DNA of 64,000 nucleotides from Enterococcus cecorum DSM 20682 = ATCC 43198 (GTDB lineage Bacteria > Bacillota > Bacilli > Lactobacillales > Enterococcaceae), in NCBI RefSeq assembly GCF_000407565.1, contig NZ_ASWI01000003.1:359001-423000 (forward strand). Direction: 5' to 3'. Position 1 is the first letter of the stretch. The number at the start of each line of letters is the position of its first letter. Position numbers and translations under genes: made by a program. Shown here in pieces: positions 1-8,685 of this stretch. The notes under the pieces are model-generated. The model did not search any database. It worked only from the letters and a program-made list of their open reading frames with translations, and was not told the DNA's origin.

Positions 1-162
1 AGGTAAGATGATAACAATGATATCTGTGAATTTTCTTTATTTCATAGGCGTGATTCAAGTTGAGGCAGGCTTCTTTTAATCGTTCTTTCATTTAATTATA
101 TAGTAATGTTAATAAATGAACAATACAAAAAACAGACGCACCTAATTTATTGGCACGCCTGT

Positions 163-253
163 TCAAGGAGTTAAAAATGAAAAAGTGTTTATAAGGGTTG
201 TTGTTATTGGGATACTTATATACTAATAGAGAAATATGAAGAAACTTTGAATA
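163..253 (+). repeat. Direct repeat, copy 1 (of 2)
   Basis: About 90 bp closely resembling 623-714. Both contain a good ribosome-binding site (CAAGGAG) and an ATG that opens a frame starting M-K-K-C-L, followed by a shared 3' part ending near GAAGAAACTTTGAA. In this copy the frame stops after five codons. The two copies flank the small minus-strand gene at 276-494. They look like remains of a duplicated short gene start or of a small mobile repeat. Confidence 0.6.
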
Positions 254-275
254 AATCTTTAGGAATGTGTAAAAA

Positions 276-494
276 CTAACTTATAGTTGATATTTCTTCT
301 TTTGTGTATGCAACAGCTGCTTCATTTGGATCGATATCTTCAAGTAGATTCTTATAAAATGAATCAATAATAACTTCACCATCTTCGTTGATTAGGTCTT
401 CATTTCGTAGTTGGTAAATATAGCGAAGGACTAATTCGGTTTCTCGTTCATCTAACGCTGCTACAACATTTGCTAGTTGTTCTTTCTTAGTCAT
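276..494 (-). CDS. Small acidic protein of unknown function (72 aa)
   Basis: I do not recognise this 72-residue protein. It begins MTKKEQLANVVAALDERE, is acidic and predicted mainly helical, and has no signal peptide, membrane segment or Cys/His cluster. An AAGGG motif on the minus strand lies about nine bases before the ATG. The first half (AALDERETELVLRYIYQLR) reads like a short helical pair, as in small regulatory or antitoxin-like proteins, but no toxin-like partner is adjacent. It sits alone between the two copies of a direct repeat (163-253 and 623-714), so it may be part of a small mobile or duplicated unit. It is probably a real gene because start, RBS and codon use fit; the function is unknown. 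Confidence 0.55.
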   Translation of the reverse strand: MTKKEQLANVVAALDERETELVLRYIYQLRNEDLINEDGEVIIDSFYKNLLEDIDPNEAAVAYTKEEISTIS

Positions 495-585
495 CCTTTA
501 GCACACCCTTTTATATTTCTCAGATTTATTATACTGTTTTCTTAACAAATAGGATAGCGATAAACAAAAAATGGGCCTAAACGAC

Positions 586-619
586 TAAAAGCTAAACAGC
601 ACGTGGCCATTTAGCTTTC
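586..619. other. Inverted repeat upstream of repeat copy 2
   Basis: AAAGCTAAA at 586-594 pairs perfectly with TTTAGCTTT at 611-619 around a 16-base loop. No strong T-run follows on either strand, so it is not a clear terminator. The rest of 495-864 holds repeat copy 2, the zinc operator and the adcA leader; no further gene is seen. Confidence 0.4.
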
Positions 620-622
620 AAT

Positions 623-714
623 ACAAGGAGTTAAAAATGAAAAAGTGTTTATATAGGGTTGTTTATTGGGATACTTAAATCATAAAGCAGAAGTGTGAAG
701 AAACTTTGAACAAA
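623..714 (+). repeat. Direct repeat, copy 2 (of 2)
   Basis: Second copy of the 163-253 repeat. Here the frame after CAAGGAG-TTAAAA-ATG reads MKKCLYRVVYWDT and stops. In the same frame it continues after the stop as IIKQKCEETLNKK and stops again, which suggests a decayed short gene. A 13-residue peptide could in principle still be made. Confidence 0.6.
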
Positions 715-795
715 AAGTAAAAAAAGTTTCAAAAAAATCTAGGCCATTTTCCTTGACGCTTGCGAAACTATCTGATAAATTAAGGAATGCTGGAT

Positions 796-827
796 AAATC
801 GGAATATTACGATTTACATTCCGATTT
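796..827 (+). promoter_or_regulatory. Zur-like operator of the zinc-uptake operon
   Basis: AAATCGGAAT (796-805) is followed by ATTACGATTT (806-815) and then ATTCCGATTT (818-827). The outer two are perfect 10-base inverted arms. The inner pair resembles the Gram-positive Zur box (TCGTAAT-N-ATTACGA), although the spacer base is missing. Its position 38-69 bases before adcA fits zinc-dependent repression. Which regulator binds is inference; AdcR/MarR-type sites look different (TTAACNNGTTAA). Confidence 0.5.
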
Positions 828-864
828 AGATTTACAACCTAAGGAAAGGACTAATAAATAATAA

Positions 865-1818
865 ATGAAGCGAATTGTAGCTGTTATTACATTAATATTT
901 ACGATAGGGCTTTTGGCTGGTTGTCAAAATCAGGAAAAAGCGAGTCAATCAGAAAATCAAAAAGTTCAAGTCATGGCGACGTTTTATCCGATGTATGCTT
1001 TTTCTAAGGCGGTAGTAGGTGATACGGGTGAGGTAAAGCTACTGATTCCTGCGGGGACAGAACCGCATGACTATGAGCCAAGTGCCAGAGATATTGCAAA
1101 GTTAAATGAAGCGGGCTTGGTCGTGTATAATAGTAGTCATTTTGAGACGTGGATGACTGATGTGAAGCAAAATATTGACGCCAAGCACACGCAACTTGTG
1201 GAAGCTAGCACCGGTATTCAGTTACTAAGTGGTGAAGAAGAACATGAGCATCATGCGGAAGAGACATATGAACACGATCATGACCATGGTGATGTCAATC
1301 CTCATGTTTGGCTCGATCCGGTCTTAGCACAAAAAGAAGTGACCAATATTCAAAAAGCATTAAGCAAGCGATATCCGAAGTATCAAGCAACCTTTAAGAA
1401 AAATGCTCAAGCCTATATCAAAAAACTACAAGCTTTGGATCAACAATACCGCGAGGCTGCACAAAAAGCGACGAATAAAACGTTTGTCGTACAACATGAT
1501 GCCTTTGTTTATTTAGCGAAACGTTATGGATTAGAGCAAGTGGCGGTTACTGGGCTTTCTCCAGAGGAAGAGCCTACACCAAGTCGTTTAGTTGAGTTGA
1601 AAAAATATATTCAAAAAGAGCAGATTCATGTGATTTACTTTGAAGAAAATGCCTCAGCCAAAGTAGCAAAAACCCTAGCCAAAGAAACTGGGGTACGCTT
1701 ACTAGTCTTAAATCCGCTCGAAAGTTTAACCAAAGATCAATTGGCAGATGGCGAGGATTATCTCAGCGTGATGCAAGCAAATTTACAAGCTTTACAACAA
1801 ACCTTGAATGAAAAGTAG
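865..1818 (+). CDS. adcA: Zinc ABC transporter substrate-binding lipoprotein AdcA/ZnuA
   Basis: Captures Zn2+ outside the cell and hands it to the AdcCB permease. The 317-residue protein opens with a lipoprotein signal ending LLAGC (Cys20 is the lipidated residue), followed by an SBP_bac_9 domain. Zinc ligands expected for the family are seen as His in 'GTEPHDYEP', His in 'NPHVWLDP' and His in 'VVQHDAF', with a late acidic ligand. A His/Asp/Glu-rich loop (HEHH...HDHDHGD, about residues 124-142) is the usual zinc-scavenging loop. It is the first gene of a three-gene operon, eight bases before adcC, with a Zur-like palindrome upstream. The C-terminal ZinT domain found in some AdcA proteins is absent, so it is the short ZnuA-like form. 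Manganese-type relatives (PsaA/EfaA) lack this His loop. Confidence 0.93.
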   Translation: MKRIVAVITLIFTIGLLAGCQNQEKASQSENQKVQVMATFYPMYAFSKAVVGDTGEVKLLIPAGTEPHDYEPSARDIAKLNEAGLVVYNSSHFETWMTDVKQNIDAKHTQLVEASTGIQLLSGEEEHEHHAEETYEHDHDHGDVNPHVWLDPVLAQKEVTNIQKALSKRYPKYQATFKKNAQAYIKKLQALDQQYREAAQKATNKTFVVQHDAFVYLAKRYGLEQVAVTGLSPEEEPTPSRLVELKKYIQKEQIHVIYFEENASAKVAKTLAKETGVRLLVLNPLESLTKDQLADGEDYLSVMQANLQALQQTLNEK

Positions 1819-1826
1819 GTGAAAAG

Positions 1827-2507
1827 ATGCGCTATATTGAAGTCGAAAATTTGAGCTTTTATTATGATGAAGAGCCAGTCTTAACCGGGATAAATTATCA
1901 TGTTGATGCGGGCGAATTTGTTACTTTAACCGGGGAAAATGGTGCGGCAAAATCGACCTTGGTGAAGGCGACATTGGGCTTATTAAAACCAAAGACAGGC
2001 ACAGTGAAGATAGCAAAAGAAAATATCGAGGGCAAGAAACTCAGTGTGGGCTATATTCCGCAGCAAATTGCCTCGTTTAACGTTGGTTTTCCAAGTACGG
2101 TTTTGGAATTGGTGCAGTCAGGGCGTTTTCCTAAAGATCGTTGGTTCAAACGTTTAACAGACCGTGATCACGAGCATGTGAAAAAAGCTTTGGATGCAGT
2201 AGGAATGTGGGAGATGCGCCATAAAAAAATCGGCGAGCTCTCTGGTGGACAAAAGCAGCGAATCAGCCTCGCGCGTGTGTTTGCGACTGATCCAGATCTT
2301 TTCATTTTGGATGAGCCAACGACTGGGATGGATGAAAAATCGCGCAATAATTTTTATAAGTTATTACGACATAGTGCCCATCAACACCAAAAAGCGATTT
2401 TGATGATTACCCATGATCATGAAGAAATCAAAAATTATGCAGACCGCCAAATTCATTTGGTGCGAAAGGAGGATTCCCCATGGCGTTGCTTTCATATGAA
2501 TTCATGA
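1827..2507 (+). CDS. adcC: Zinc ABC transporter ATP-binding protein AdcC/ZnuC
   Basis: The ATPase subunit of the zinc importer, 226 residues. The Walker A region reads GENGAAKST, where the usual GKS/T glycine is replaced by alanine; I recall the same substitution in streptococcal AdcC, so it looks like a family trait rather than damage. The Q-loop follows, then the ABC signature LSGGQKQR, Walker [12 protein letters not shown] and the H-loop ITHDHEE. The C-terminus extends past the start of adcB, giving a 28-base overlap that implies translational coupling. An RBS (GTGAAAAG) lies just before the ATG. It acts at the inner face of the membrane with AdcB. Confidence 0.93.
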   Translation: MRYIEVENLSFYYDEEPVLTGINYHVDAGEFVTLTGENGAAKSTLVKATLGLLKPKTGTVKIAKENIEGKKLSVGYIPQQIASFNVGFPSTVLELVQSGRFPKDRWFKRLTDRDHEHVKKALDAVGMWEMRHKKIGELSGGQKQRISLARVFATDPDLFILDEPTTGMDEKSRNNFYKLLRHSAHQHQKAILMITHDHEEIKNYADRQIHLVRKEDSPWRCFHMNS

Positions 2508-3298
2508 GACGAGCCTTTTTAGCGGCGATTTTTATCTCAGGTATTGCACCGATGTTAGGGGTATTCTTAGTTTTACGCCGTCAATCTTTAATGGCCGATA
2601 CTTTATCACATGTCTCATTAGCGGGGGTGGCACTGGGCTTTTTCCTTAATTTGAGTCCAAATGTAACGACTTTGCTGATTGTGATTTTAGCAGCGATTTT
2701 ACTGGAATATTTGCGCAGTATGTTTCATAGTTATTCCGAGATTTCGGTGGCTATTTTAATGTCGGGTGGACTAGCCTTAGCACTTGTTTTGATGAAATTA
2801 AGTGGCGGTAATTCCTCAACAAGTATTCAGTCTTACTTATTTGGTTCGATTGTGACGATTACCAATAGCCAAGTGTGGTTTTTAGGCATTTTATTCGTCG
2901 TGATTTTCTTGAGTTTCTTGCGTTTTCGCCGACCAATGTATATTTTAACCTTTGATGAAGCCACGGCCCATGTCGATGGGTTGCCGGTGCGCTTAATGTC
3001 GATGTGTTTTAATATTTTAACTGGAGTGGCGATTGCGATTATGATTCCGATTGCTGGCGCGTTATTGGTTTCAGCAATTATGGTTTTACCGGCAGCGACA
3101 AGTTTACGAGTGGGTAAAGGCTTTAACCAAGTGATTTATTTGAGTATGTTTATCGGCTTGGTGGGAATGCTTAGTGGTTTAACGAGTTCCTTTTACTTGG
3201 ATACCCCACCGGGAGCGACGATTACACTTGTGTATATTGCGATTTTCTTGTTGGCTAATGTGGTGCGCATCCTAGTTATTCAAGCAAAACGAAAATAA
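2480..3298 (+). CDS. adcB: Zinc ABC transporter permease AdcB/ZnuB
   Basis: Membrane channel of the zinc importer, 272 residues with about eight hydrophobic helices and the ABC-3 family fold. The family motif region '[16 protein letters not shown]' is near residue 40, and the coupling region '[15 protein letters not shown]' contacts the ATPase. The start is chosen at 2480 because a near-perfect AAAGGAGG lies ten bases upstream, inside the end of adcC. It is the last gene of the operon and is followed by a terminator at 3317-3346. Confidence 0.93.
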   Translation: MALLSYEFMRRAFLAAIFISGIAPMLGVFLVLRRQSLMADTLSHVSLAGVALGFFLNLSPNVTTLLIVILAAILLEYLRSMFHSYSEISVAILMSGGLALALVLMKLSGGNSSTSIQSYLFGSIVTITNSQVWFLGILFVVIFLSFLRFRRPMYILTFDEATAHVDGLPVRLMSMCFNILTGVAIAIMIPIAGALLVSAIMVLPAATSLRVGKGFNQVIYLSMFIGLVGMLSGLTSSFYLDTPPGATITLVYIAIFLLANVVRILVIQAKRK

Positions 3299-3316
3299 GT
3301 GAGAACTAAATGATGG

Positions 3317-3346
3317 ACAGTCTTCTAAATAAGAGGACTGTTTTTT
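3317..3346 (+). terminator. Terminator of adcACB
   Basis: ACAGTCTTCT (3317-3326) pairs with AGAGGACTGT (3332-3341) with one mismatch, followed by six T. Confidence 0.85.
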
Positions 3347-3414
3347 GCTGCAAACTAGGAATGATTTTTGTCAATCATTCTCTTTCATTCGTTTTTTTAC
3401 GTTGATTTAGATAA

Positions 3415-3480
3415 TTTTACGAACATTTTTCGATAATTTATGCAAAAACTCTCGCAAAACTCGTATTTTTTGATTATAAT
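3415..3480 (+). promoter_or_regulatory. purR promoter with PurBox-like element
   Basis: TTTTACGAACATT (3415-3427) matches the lactic-acid-bacterial PurBox (AWWWCCGAACWWT) with one change, and a TTCG lies in inverted orientation just after it (3429-3432). A TATAAT -10 box is at 3475-3480, about 65 bases before the purR ATG; the -35 is weak. PurR control of its own gene is inferred. Confidence 0.5.
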
Positions 3481-3544
3481 GGAAAGGAAAATATTTGAAA
3501 AACTTAAAATTAAGAACAAATAGCTTTTGAGGGGAGAAGAATCT

Positions 3545-4381
3545 ATGAAAATTCGTCGGAGTGAACGCTTGATTGACATGACTAACTATTTATTGTCACA
3601 TCCACATGAATTGATTTCGCTAAGTTTATTCGCAAAAAGATATGAATCTGCCAAGTCATCTATTAGTGAAGATTTAGGTATTGTGAAAAAGACCTTTAAA
3701 GAGCGCGGTATAGGCTTGTTAGAAACTTTGCCAGGTGCTGCAGGTGGTGTGGTGTTTATCCCGGTGATGGAAGAAAAAGAAGCGTATGAGTATGTGCACA
3801 AATTAGCCGAACGTTTATCTGAGCAAGACCGTTTATTACCAGGTGGCTATGTGTATTTATCTGATCTTTTGGGCGAGCCCGAATTATTACGCCAAGTGGG
3901 TCGCATTATCGCTTCAAAATATTTAGATAAAGAAATCGATGCTGTAATGACGGTTGCGACAAAAGGGGTTCCTATTGCTCAAGCGGTATCTTATTATTTA
4001 AATGTACCGTTTGTGATTGTGCGTCGTGATTCTAAGATTACAGAGGGTTCAACAGTTAGCGTGAATTATGTTTCAGGCTCATCAGAACGTATCGAAAAAA
4101 TGGAATTATCTAAGCGCAGTTTACGTCGTGGCTCACGCGTGTTAGTGGTAGATGATTTCATGAAAGGCGGCGGTACAGTAAATGGGATGAAGAGCTTGAT
4201 TGAAGAGTTCGAAGCAGAATTAGTCGGCATTACCGTCTTTGCTGAAGGAAATTTCAAAGGTAAACGTGTGATTGATGAGTATAATTCCTTATTATTTGTT
4301 AAAGATGTCAATACGCAAGATAAGACCATCTCTGTTGTACCAGGGAATTACTTTAAAGAATACGAAGAAAAATTGAATTAG
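3545..4381 (+). CDS. purR: Purine operon regulator PurR (Bacillus type)
   Basis: DNA-binding regulator of purine synthesis genes that senses PRPP. The 278-residue product starts MKIRRSERLID; this ATG is preferred over an upstream in-frame codon because GAGGGGAGAAG precedes it. Residues 1-75 form the winged-helix N-terminal domain typical of PurR, and the rest is a type I phosphoribosyltransferase-like domain with the PRPP motif VLVVDDFMKGGGTVNGM. It precedes glmU by 15 bases, and purR, glmU and prs form the usual neighbourhood in enterococci and bacilli. The regulator is unrelated to the LacI-type PurR of E. coli. Confidence 0.95.
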   Translation: MKIRRSERLIDMTNYLLSHPHELISLSLFAKRYESAKSSISEDLGIVKKTFKERGIGLLETLPGAAGGVVFIPVMEEKEAYEYVHKLAERLSEQDRLLPGGYVYLSDLLGEPELLRQVGRIIASKYLDKEIDAVMTVATKGVPIAQAVSYYLNVPFVIVRRDSKITEGSTVSVNYVSGSSERIEKMELSKRSLRRGSRVLVVDDFMKGGGTVNGMKSLIEEFEAELVGITVFAEGNFKGKRVIDEYNSLLFVKDVNTQDKTISVVPGNYFKEYEEKLN

Positions 4382-4396
4382 AATAGAGGAATTATT

Positions 4397-5770
4397 TTGG
4401 AAAATCGTTATGTAATTATTATGGCTGCTGGTAAGGGTACCCGCATGAAATCAAAATTATACAAGGTACTACATCCGGTATGTGGTAAAGCCATGGTGGA
4501 TCACGTGTTAACGCAAGTTGAAAAATTACAACCTGCGCAAATTATTACGATTGTGGGTCATGGTGCTGAAATGGTCCAAGAACGTTTAGGCGGTCGTAGT
4601 CAATATGCCTTACAAGCCGAACAACTAGGAACAGGTCATGCGGTGATGCAAGCCAAAGAAGCGCTAGAAGGCAAAAAAGGTACAACTTTAGTCATTAGTG
4701 GGGATACACCGCTATTAACGAGTGCGACTTTACAACAATTATTTGACTATCATGAGCAAAATCAAGCCGCAGTGACTGTATTAACTGCGCATGCGGACAA
4801 TCCAACTGGGTATGGACGCATTATCCGCAATGAAGCTGGCGATGTACAAAAAATCGTGGAACAAAAAGATGCTAATTCACAAGAAGCCGCAGTCCAAGAA
4901 ATCAATACCGGAACTTATTGCTTCGATAATGAATTGTTATTTGAAGCCCTAAGCCAAATCACAACGGACAATGCGCAAGGTGAATATTATTTAACTGATG
5001 CCTTAGAAATTTTGAAAAATGCTGGCAATAAAGTGGCCGCTTATCAAACGGATGACTTTGAAGAATCACTAGGGGTTAATGATCGTGTGGCACTTGAAAC
5101 AGCTAATCAAATCATGCGCAAACGAATTAACCGTCAACATATGATTAATGGGGTTACTTTTGTCGATGCAGCAAATACTTATATTGAAGCAGACGTTACA
5201 ATTGGTTCAGATACGGTGATAGAAGCAGGCGTTATCTTAAAAGGTCAAACTAAGATTGGTCAAGATTGCTATATCACAGCGCATAGTGAAATTGTCGATA
5301 GCGTGATTGAAGATGGCGTGACCATTAAACATTCTGTCGTGGAAGAAAGTATTGTTCGCACAGGTGCAGATGTCGGTCCATTTGCGCATCTACGTCCAAA
5401 AGCAGATATCGGTGTGAATGCTCATGTCGGTAACTTTGTGGAAGTGAAGAAAGCAACGATTGGTAAAGATACTAAAGTAGGACATTTGACTTATGTCGGC
5501 GATGCAACTTTAGGCGAAAACATCAATGTCGGTTGCGGGACGATTTTTGCTAATTATGATGGTAAGAATAAACATCACAGTACAATCGGCGACAATAGCT
5601 TTATTGGCTCAGGCACGATTATTGTTTCACCAGTGAATATGGAGAAAAACAGTGCCACGGCTGCAGGTTCAACCATTACCCAAGACATTAGCGAGCACAC
5701 CATGGCCATTGCCCGCGCCCGCCAAGTCAACAAAGAAAACCTAGCCAAAAAACTACCATATTTTGAATAA
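4397..5770 (+). CDS. glmU: Bifunctional GlmU: GlcN-1-P acetyltransferase / UDP-GlcNAc pyrophosphorylase
   Basis: Makes UDP-N-acetylglucosamine for peptidoglycan and teichoic acids, 457 residues, a normal length. The N-terminal uridyltransferase domain carries the nucleotide-binding [11 protein letters not shown]-type motif (here '[11 protein letters not shown]') and 'SGDTPLL'. The C-terminal half is a left-handed beta helix with hexapeptide repeats and the acetyltransferase active-site region 'LRPKADIG...[11 protein letters not shown]' and 'NYDGKNKH'. Translation starts at TTG (4397), supported by AGAGGA six bases upstream and by the conserved N-terminus '[11 protein letters not shown]'. The stop codon runs directly into a hairpin repeat at 5771. 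Confidence 0.95.
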   Translation: MENRYVIIMAAGKGTRMKSKLYKVLHPVCGKAMVDHVLTQVEKLQPAQIITIVGHGAEMVQERLGGRSQYALQAEQLGTGHAVMQAKEALEGKKGTTLVISGDTPLLTSATLQQLFDYHEQNQAAVTVLTAHADNPTGYGRIIRNEAGDVQKIVEQKDANSQEAAVQEINTGTYCFDNELLFEALSQITTDNAQGEYYLTDALEILKNAGNKVAAYQTDDFEESLGVNDRVALETANQIMRKRINRQHMINGVTFVDAANTYIEADVTIGSDTVIEAGVILKGQTKIGQDCYITAHSEIVDSVIEDGVTIKHSVVEESIVRTGADVGPFAHLRPKADIGVNAHVGNFVEVKKATIGKDTKVGHLTYVGDATLGENINVGCGTIFANYDGKNKHHSTIGDNSFIGSGTIIVSPVNMEKNSATAAGSTITQDISEHTMAIARARQVNKENLAKKLPYFE

Positions 5771-5895
5771 AGGATGTGAAGCAGCTTGGGAAGCCTCGAA
5801 GAAATTCGTTTGCTTACCTTCCGCTGAGAAAATCAGATGAAAGGAGATTTTCACAGTGGAAGGGCGAATTTCACAATGTCTAGCTGCTGAACACC
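5771..5895 (+). repeat. Nested-hairpin repeat, copy A (after glmU)
   Basis: Begins AGGATGTGAAGC directly after the glmU stop and ends GCTGAACAC. Nested pairs are seen: GCAGCT 5781-5786 with AGCTGC 5882-5887; GAAATTCG 5801-5808 with CGAATTTC 5865-5872; CCTTCCGCTG 5817-5826 with CAGTGGAAGG 5854-5863; GAAAATC with GATTTTC at the tip. Related elements lie at 8273-8741 with compensated base changes in the same stems. Confidence 0.75.
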
Positions 5896-5915
5896 GTGAA
5901 TAAGGATGTGAGGCG

Positions 5916-5962
5916 ACTAGCCAAATAGCAAAAGTTACGTGCTGTTTGGCTAGTTATTTTTT
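5916..5962 (+). terminator. Terminator after glmU
   Basis: ACTAGCCAAA (5916-5925) pairs perfectly with TTTGGCTAGT (5945-5954), then TATTTTTTTC. It is preceded by another AAGGATGTGA motif (5902-5911), like the hairpin repeats. Confidence 0.8.
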
Positions 5963-6081
5963 TCTTAATCAGAAATCAAAAGTGCGATTTCTGATAGTTT
6001 GCTGAGAGGAAAGCTCTAATTGTTCGCCTATTTAATATTTTAATGAAAAAATCGCCAAAAAACCTTGATTTATGTGCAAAA

Positions 6082-6128
6082 AATGACTACTATTTTATTT
6101 GGAAGAATACGTAAATGTAGTAGTCATT
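6082..6128 (+). promoter_or_regulatory. Inverted repeat in the prs leader
   Basis: AATGACTACTA (6082-6092) and TAGTAGTCATT (6118-6128) are perfect 11-base arms around 25 bases, ending about 30 bases before the prs start. It could be an operator or a leader hairpin; no poly-T follows. The rest of 5963-6081 shows nothing recognisable. Confidence 0.5.
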
Positions 6129-6159
6129 CTGTTTTGTAAAAAAGAAAGTGGAGGTTCTC

Positions 6160-7137
6160 ATGTCAAACCAATATTCTGATCCAAAGTTGAAAATTTTTGC
6201 TTTAAATTCTAATCGTCCTTTAGCTGAAAAAATTGCTGAAGCTGCAGGTGTAGAATTAGGAAAATGTACAGTGAAACAATTTAGCGATGGAGAAATTCAA
6301 GTAAATATCGAGGAAAGTATCCGTGGGGCACACGTCTATGTTGTTCAATCAACTAGTTCACCCGTTAATGACAACTTAATGGAACTATTAATCATGATTG
6401 ATGCGCTAAAACGTGCCAGTGCGAAAACAATTAACGTGGTGATGCCTTATTATGGTTATGCTCGTCAAGACCGTAAAGCGCGCTCTCGTGAACCAATTAC
6501 TGCTAAATTAGTAGCCAATATGTTACAAACAGCTGGTGCCACAAGAATGGTTACCCTTGACTTGCACGCAGCTCAAATTCAAGGTTTCTTTGATATTCCA
6601 GTCGATCATTTGATGGGCGCACCATTAATTGCTAACTACTTCTTAGAAAAAGGAATTGTCGGCGATGATGTCGTTGTTGTTTCGCCAGACCATGGTGGGG
6701 TGACACGTGCTCGTAAATTAGCTGAATTCTTAAAATCACCAATTGCTATTATTGACAAACGCCGTCCAAGAGCAAATGTGGCTGAAGTAATGAATATTAT
6801 CGGTCAAGTGGAAGGAAAAGTATGTGTCTTGATTGACGATATGATTGATACAGCCGGTACAATTACCTTAGCTGCCAATGCCTTAAAAGAAGCCGGTGCG
6901 AAGAGTGTGTATGCTTCATGTACTCACCCAGTGCTTTCAGGTCCTGCCTTGGAACGTATTCAAGACTCAGCGATTGAACGTCTAGTGGTAACAGATTCTA
7001 TCAACTTACCAGAAGAACGTAAAATTGATAAAATTGATGAAATCAGCGTGGGCGAATTAGTCGCTGAAGCCATCAAACGTATTCATGAGAACAAACCAGT
7101 TAGTCCATTGTTTGAATCAAAACAACCAATGAAATAA
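6160..7137 (+). CDS. prs: Ribose-phosphate pyrophosphokinase (PRPP synthase)
   Basis: Converts ribose-5-phosphate and ATP to PRPP, the precursor of nucleotides, histidine and tryptophan. The 325-residue form starts [18 protein letters not shown]; the upstream GTG at 6148 is part of the RBS (GTGGAGG), so ATG 6160 is chosen. Key motifs are present: the flexible ATP loop '[17 protein letters not shown]', '[16 protein letters not shown]', '[11 protein letters not shown]' and the PRPP-binding '[13 protein letters not shown]'. It is a class I enzyme. Monocistronic, with a terminator after it. Confidence 0.96.
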   Translation: MSNQYSDPKLKIFALNSNRPLAEKIAEAAGVELGKCTVKQFSDGEIQVNIEESIRGAHVYVVQSTSSPVNDNLMELLIMIDALKRASAKTINVVMPYYGYARQDRKARSREPITAKLVANMLQTAGATRMVTLDLHAAQIQGFFDIPVDHLMGAPLIANYFLEKGIVGDDVVVVSPDHGGVTRARKLAEFLKSPIAIIDKRRPRANVAEVMNIIGQVEGKVCVLIDDMIDTAGTITLAANALKEAGAKSVYASCTHPVLSGPALERIQDSAIERLVVTDSINLPEERKIDKIDEISVGELVAEAIKRIHENKPVSPLFESKQPMK

Positions 7138-7143
7138 AAGTGA

Positions 7144-7175
7144 GTCCCCTGCACCTGTTGCGGGGGATTTTTTAT
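7144..7175 (+). terminator. Terminator of prs
   Basis: GTCCCCTGCA pairs with TTGCGGGGGA around a short loop and is followed by TTTTTT. Confidence 0.85.
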
Positions 7176-7263
7176 TATTTGTGAAAAAATTTGGAATGAT
7201 ATATAGTTGAGATGAATAAAAGCTTTTTCAAAGTAGCTGAAAGGCACAGAATAGGGTGATAAT

Positions 7264-7914
7264 ATGGATGAAAAATTGATGCAAGCATGGCAATTATTTT
7301 CTGAAGGACAAGTCGCACAAGCAAAGAAATTAGTAGCAGCCGATTTTAATTTACTCACTTGTGAAGATGACCAGTTACTCAATTTTATCGGGTATGTGAC
7401 ATTAGCTGAGCAAGATTATGAGGGCGCCATCCAAATCTATCAGCGGTTACTCACAGTTGCTAAAAATCAGCCCGATAGCGAATTAGAGCATATTGCCTGG
7501 CATCAACTAGCGATGGTGTACCGTGAAAGCAAGCAATATGAGCAAGCATTAATCTTAATTGAAAAAGAGCGTACCATTATTGATCATTATTTTGCCGATG
7601 ATTCATTGAAAAAAGCAGTCAATGATTATGAACAAGGATATTTACGATTGAAATTGGGCGATGCGATTACTGCTAAAAAATGGCTGGAAAATAGCTTGCA
7701 AGAGTCATTATTAACGGATGATGAGGTCGCAAAAGCATGTAGTTATCGCGGTTTAGGTGAGATTACCTTAGCGCTAAAAGATAAGCAACAAGCAAAAAAA
7801 TATTTCCAAAAAGCTTATGAATATTTTGCCAAAGTAGATGAAAGGCAAGGAATGAAAGAAGTTCAAAATTTTTTAGCTCAACTTGCCACAACCATTCCCA
7901 AGACGGATAATTAA
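7264..7914 (+). CDS. TPR-repeat protein
   Basis: A cytosolic 216-residue helical protein made almost entirely of tetratricopeptide repeats. Repeat-like pairs are visible around 'AWQLFSEGQVAQAKKLV', 'YVTLAEQDYEGAIQIYQRLL', 'HQLAMVYRESKQYEQALIL', 'GYLRLKLGDAITAKKWLE' and 'RGLGEITLALKDKQQAKKYF', spaced by about 35-45 residues. TPR proteins bind other proteins or peptides; in Firmicutes they include Rap/Rgg-like sensors, but no DNA-binding domain is present here. The ATG has a weak RBS. It is transcribed alone after prs. The partner is unknown. Confidence 0.8.
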   Translation: MDEKLMQAWQLFSEGQVAQAKKLVAADFNLLTCEDDQLLNFIGYVTLAEQDYEGAIQIYQRLLTVAKNQPDSELEHIAWHQLAMVYRESKQYEQALILIEKERTIIDHYFADDSLKKAVNDYEQGYLRLKLGDAITAKKWLENSLQESLLTDDEVAKACSYRGLGEITLALKDKQQAKKYFQKAYEYFAKVDERQGMKEVQNFLAQLATTIPKTDN

Positions 7915-7968
7915 TTTGTAATAAGATGGTAGAATGAATTTGATGAAAAGAAGAGGAGGATGCCAGGA

Positions 7969-8060
7969 ATGAAAGCGGTTAAAACTATTCTGCATTGGTT
8001 TTTTTGATTTTAATTGGTTTAGTTGGTGGAATGGGCGGCGATCTTAAAGATTTTCAATAA
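7969..8060 (+). pseudogene. Frameshifted small membrane peptide gene
   Basis: A strong RBS (AGAGGAGG) precedes an ATG at 7969 that reads MKAVKTILHWFF and then stops inside a run of seven T (7999-8005). One frame back the reading continues LILIGLVGGMGGDLKDFQ and stops at 8058, so one extra T would join both parts into a ~30-residue single-helix membrane peptide. It lies 20 bases before the next small membrane gene and probably shares its mRNA. It may be a broken gene, a phase-variable T tract, or a sequencing slip. Confidence 0.5.
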
Positions 8061-8080
8061 GATAAAGGAAGGTGAGCAGC

Positions 8081-8272
8081 ATGGCTAGTATCCTATGGTT
8101 AAAATTTTTGTTTATGATTCCCAGCTTTTTAATGTATTTAGTCGCATTTGTCAGCTATAAAGTACGAGAACAATTAAGAATCCCCTTAATTGTCAAAATT
8201 TTGTTAGGCTTACTAGTCATTCTAGCCACACTTTGGATTGTCTATGTTGCACACTTCGGCGTAAATAGCTAA
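8081..8272 (+). CDS. Small two-helix membrane protein (63 aa)
   Basis: Function unknown. The product MASILWLKFLFMIPSFLMYL... has two hydrophobic helices, about residues 6-25 and 38-60, joined by a short basic loop (YKVREQLR). ATG 8081 is chosen over the GTG at 8072, which lies within the RBS AAGGAAGG. It follows the frameshifted mini-gene at 7969-8060 and ends exactly where a nested-hairpin repeat begins, as glmU does. It is probably a real small membrane protein of the kind conserved in enterococci. Confidence 0.6.
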   Translation: MASILWLKFLFMIPSFLMYLVAFVSYKVREQLRIPLIVKILLGLLVILATLWIVYVAHFGVNS

Positions 8273-8400
8273 AAGGATGTGAAGCGACGCGGTCAGCTAC
8301 AAGCGGATAAGTTTGTCCAGAACGTCGGGAAAGTCCGAGAAGTAAAGACTTTCCCAGACGGGCTGGCTTATACGCCGAAGTAGCTAGTCGCTGAACACAG
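8273..8400 (+). repeat. Nested-hairpin repeat, copy B1
   Basis: Starts AAGGATGTGAAGC right after a stop codon and ends GCTGAACAC, like copy A. Pairs: GCGAC 8284-8288 with GTCGC 8387-8391; AGCTAC 8295-8300 with GTAGCT 8379-8384; GGGAAAGTC 8328-8336 with GACTTTCCC 8348-8356. The outer flanks match copy A while the interior differs, so the element is mosaic. Confidence 0.7.
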
Positions 8401-8418
8401 ATTAGAAAAAGGTCGTAA

Positions 8419-8664
8419 GAAGGGTCGATTAGCTCCAAGCAAAAGGTTATCAATCAACTTGGGAAAATACGAGAAAATTCATGTGTTACCTACTGCTTAG
8501 AAAATCGGATGAAAGGAGATTTTCTTAAGCGGTAGGGTGAATTTTCCGAGTATTTAGTTGATTGATACCGAGAAAGATAAGGTTGTCCGGAATGTCAGGA
8601 AAATCAATCGTATGTTGAGATTTTCCTAGACAGTCCGGCTTAGATGCACAGGAGCTACCCTTCG
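8419..8664 (+). repeat. Compound nested-hairpin repeat, copy B2/B3
   Basis: Outer arms GAAGGGT...AGCTCC (8419-8436) pair with GGAGCT-ACCCTTC (8651-8664). Inside are two branches. One has ATCAATCAACT 8449-8459 with AGTTGATTGAT 8556-8566, GAAAATTCA 8472-8480 with TGAATTTTC 8538-8546, and CCTACTGCTTA with TAAGCGGTAGG. The other has GGAAAATC with GATTTTCC near 8600-8625. The first branch is the same module as in copy A (GATGAAAGGAGATTTTC tip conserved) with compensatory changes in its stems. Confidence 0.7.
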
Positions 8665-8685
8665 AACGCCGAGTATAAAGGTCGC

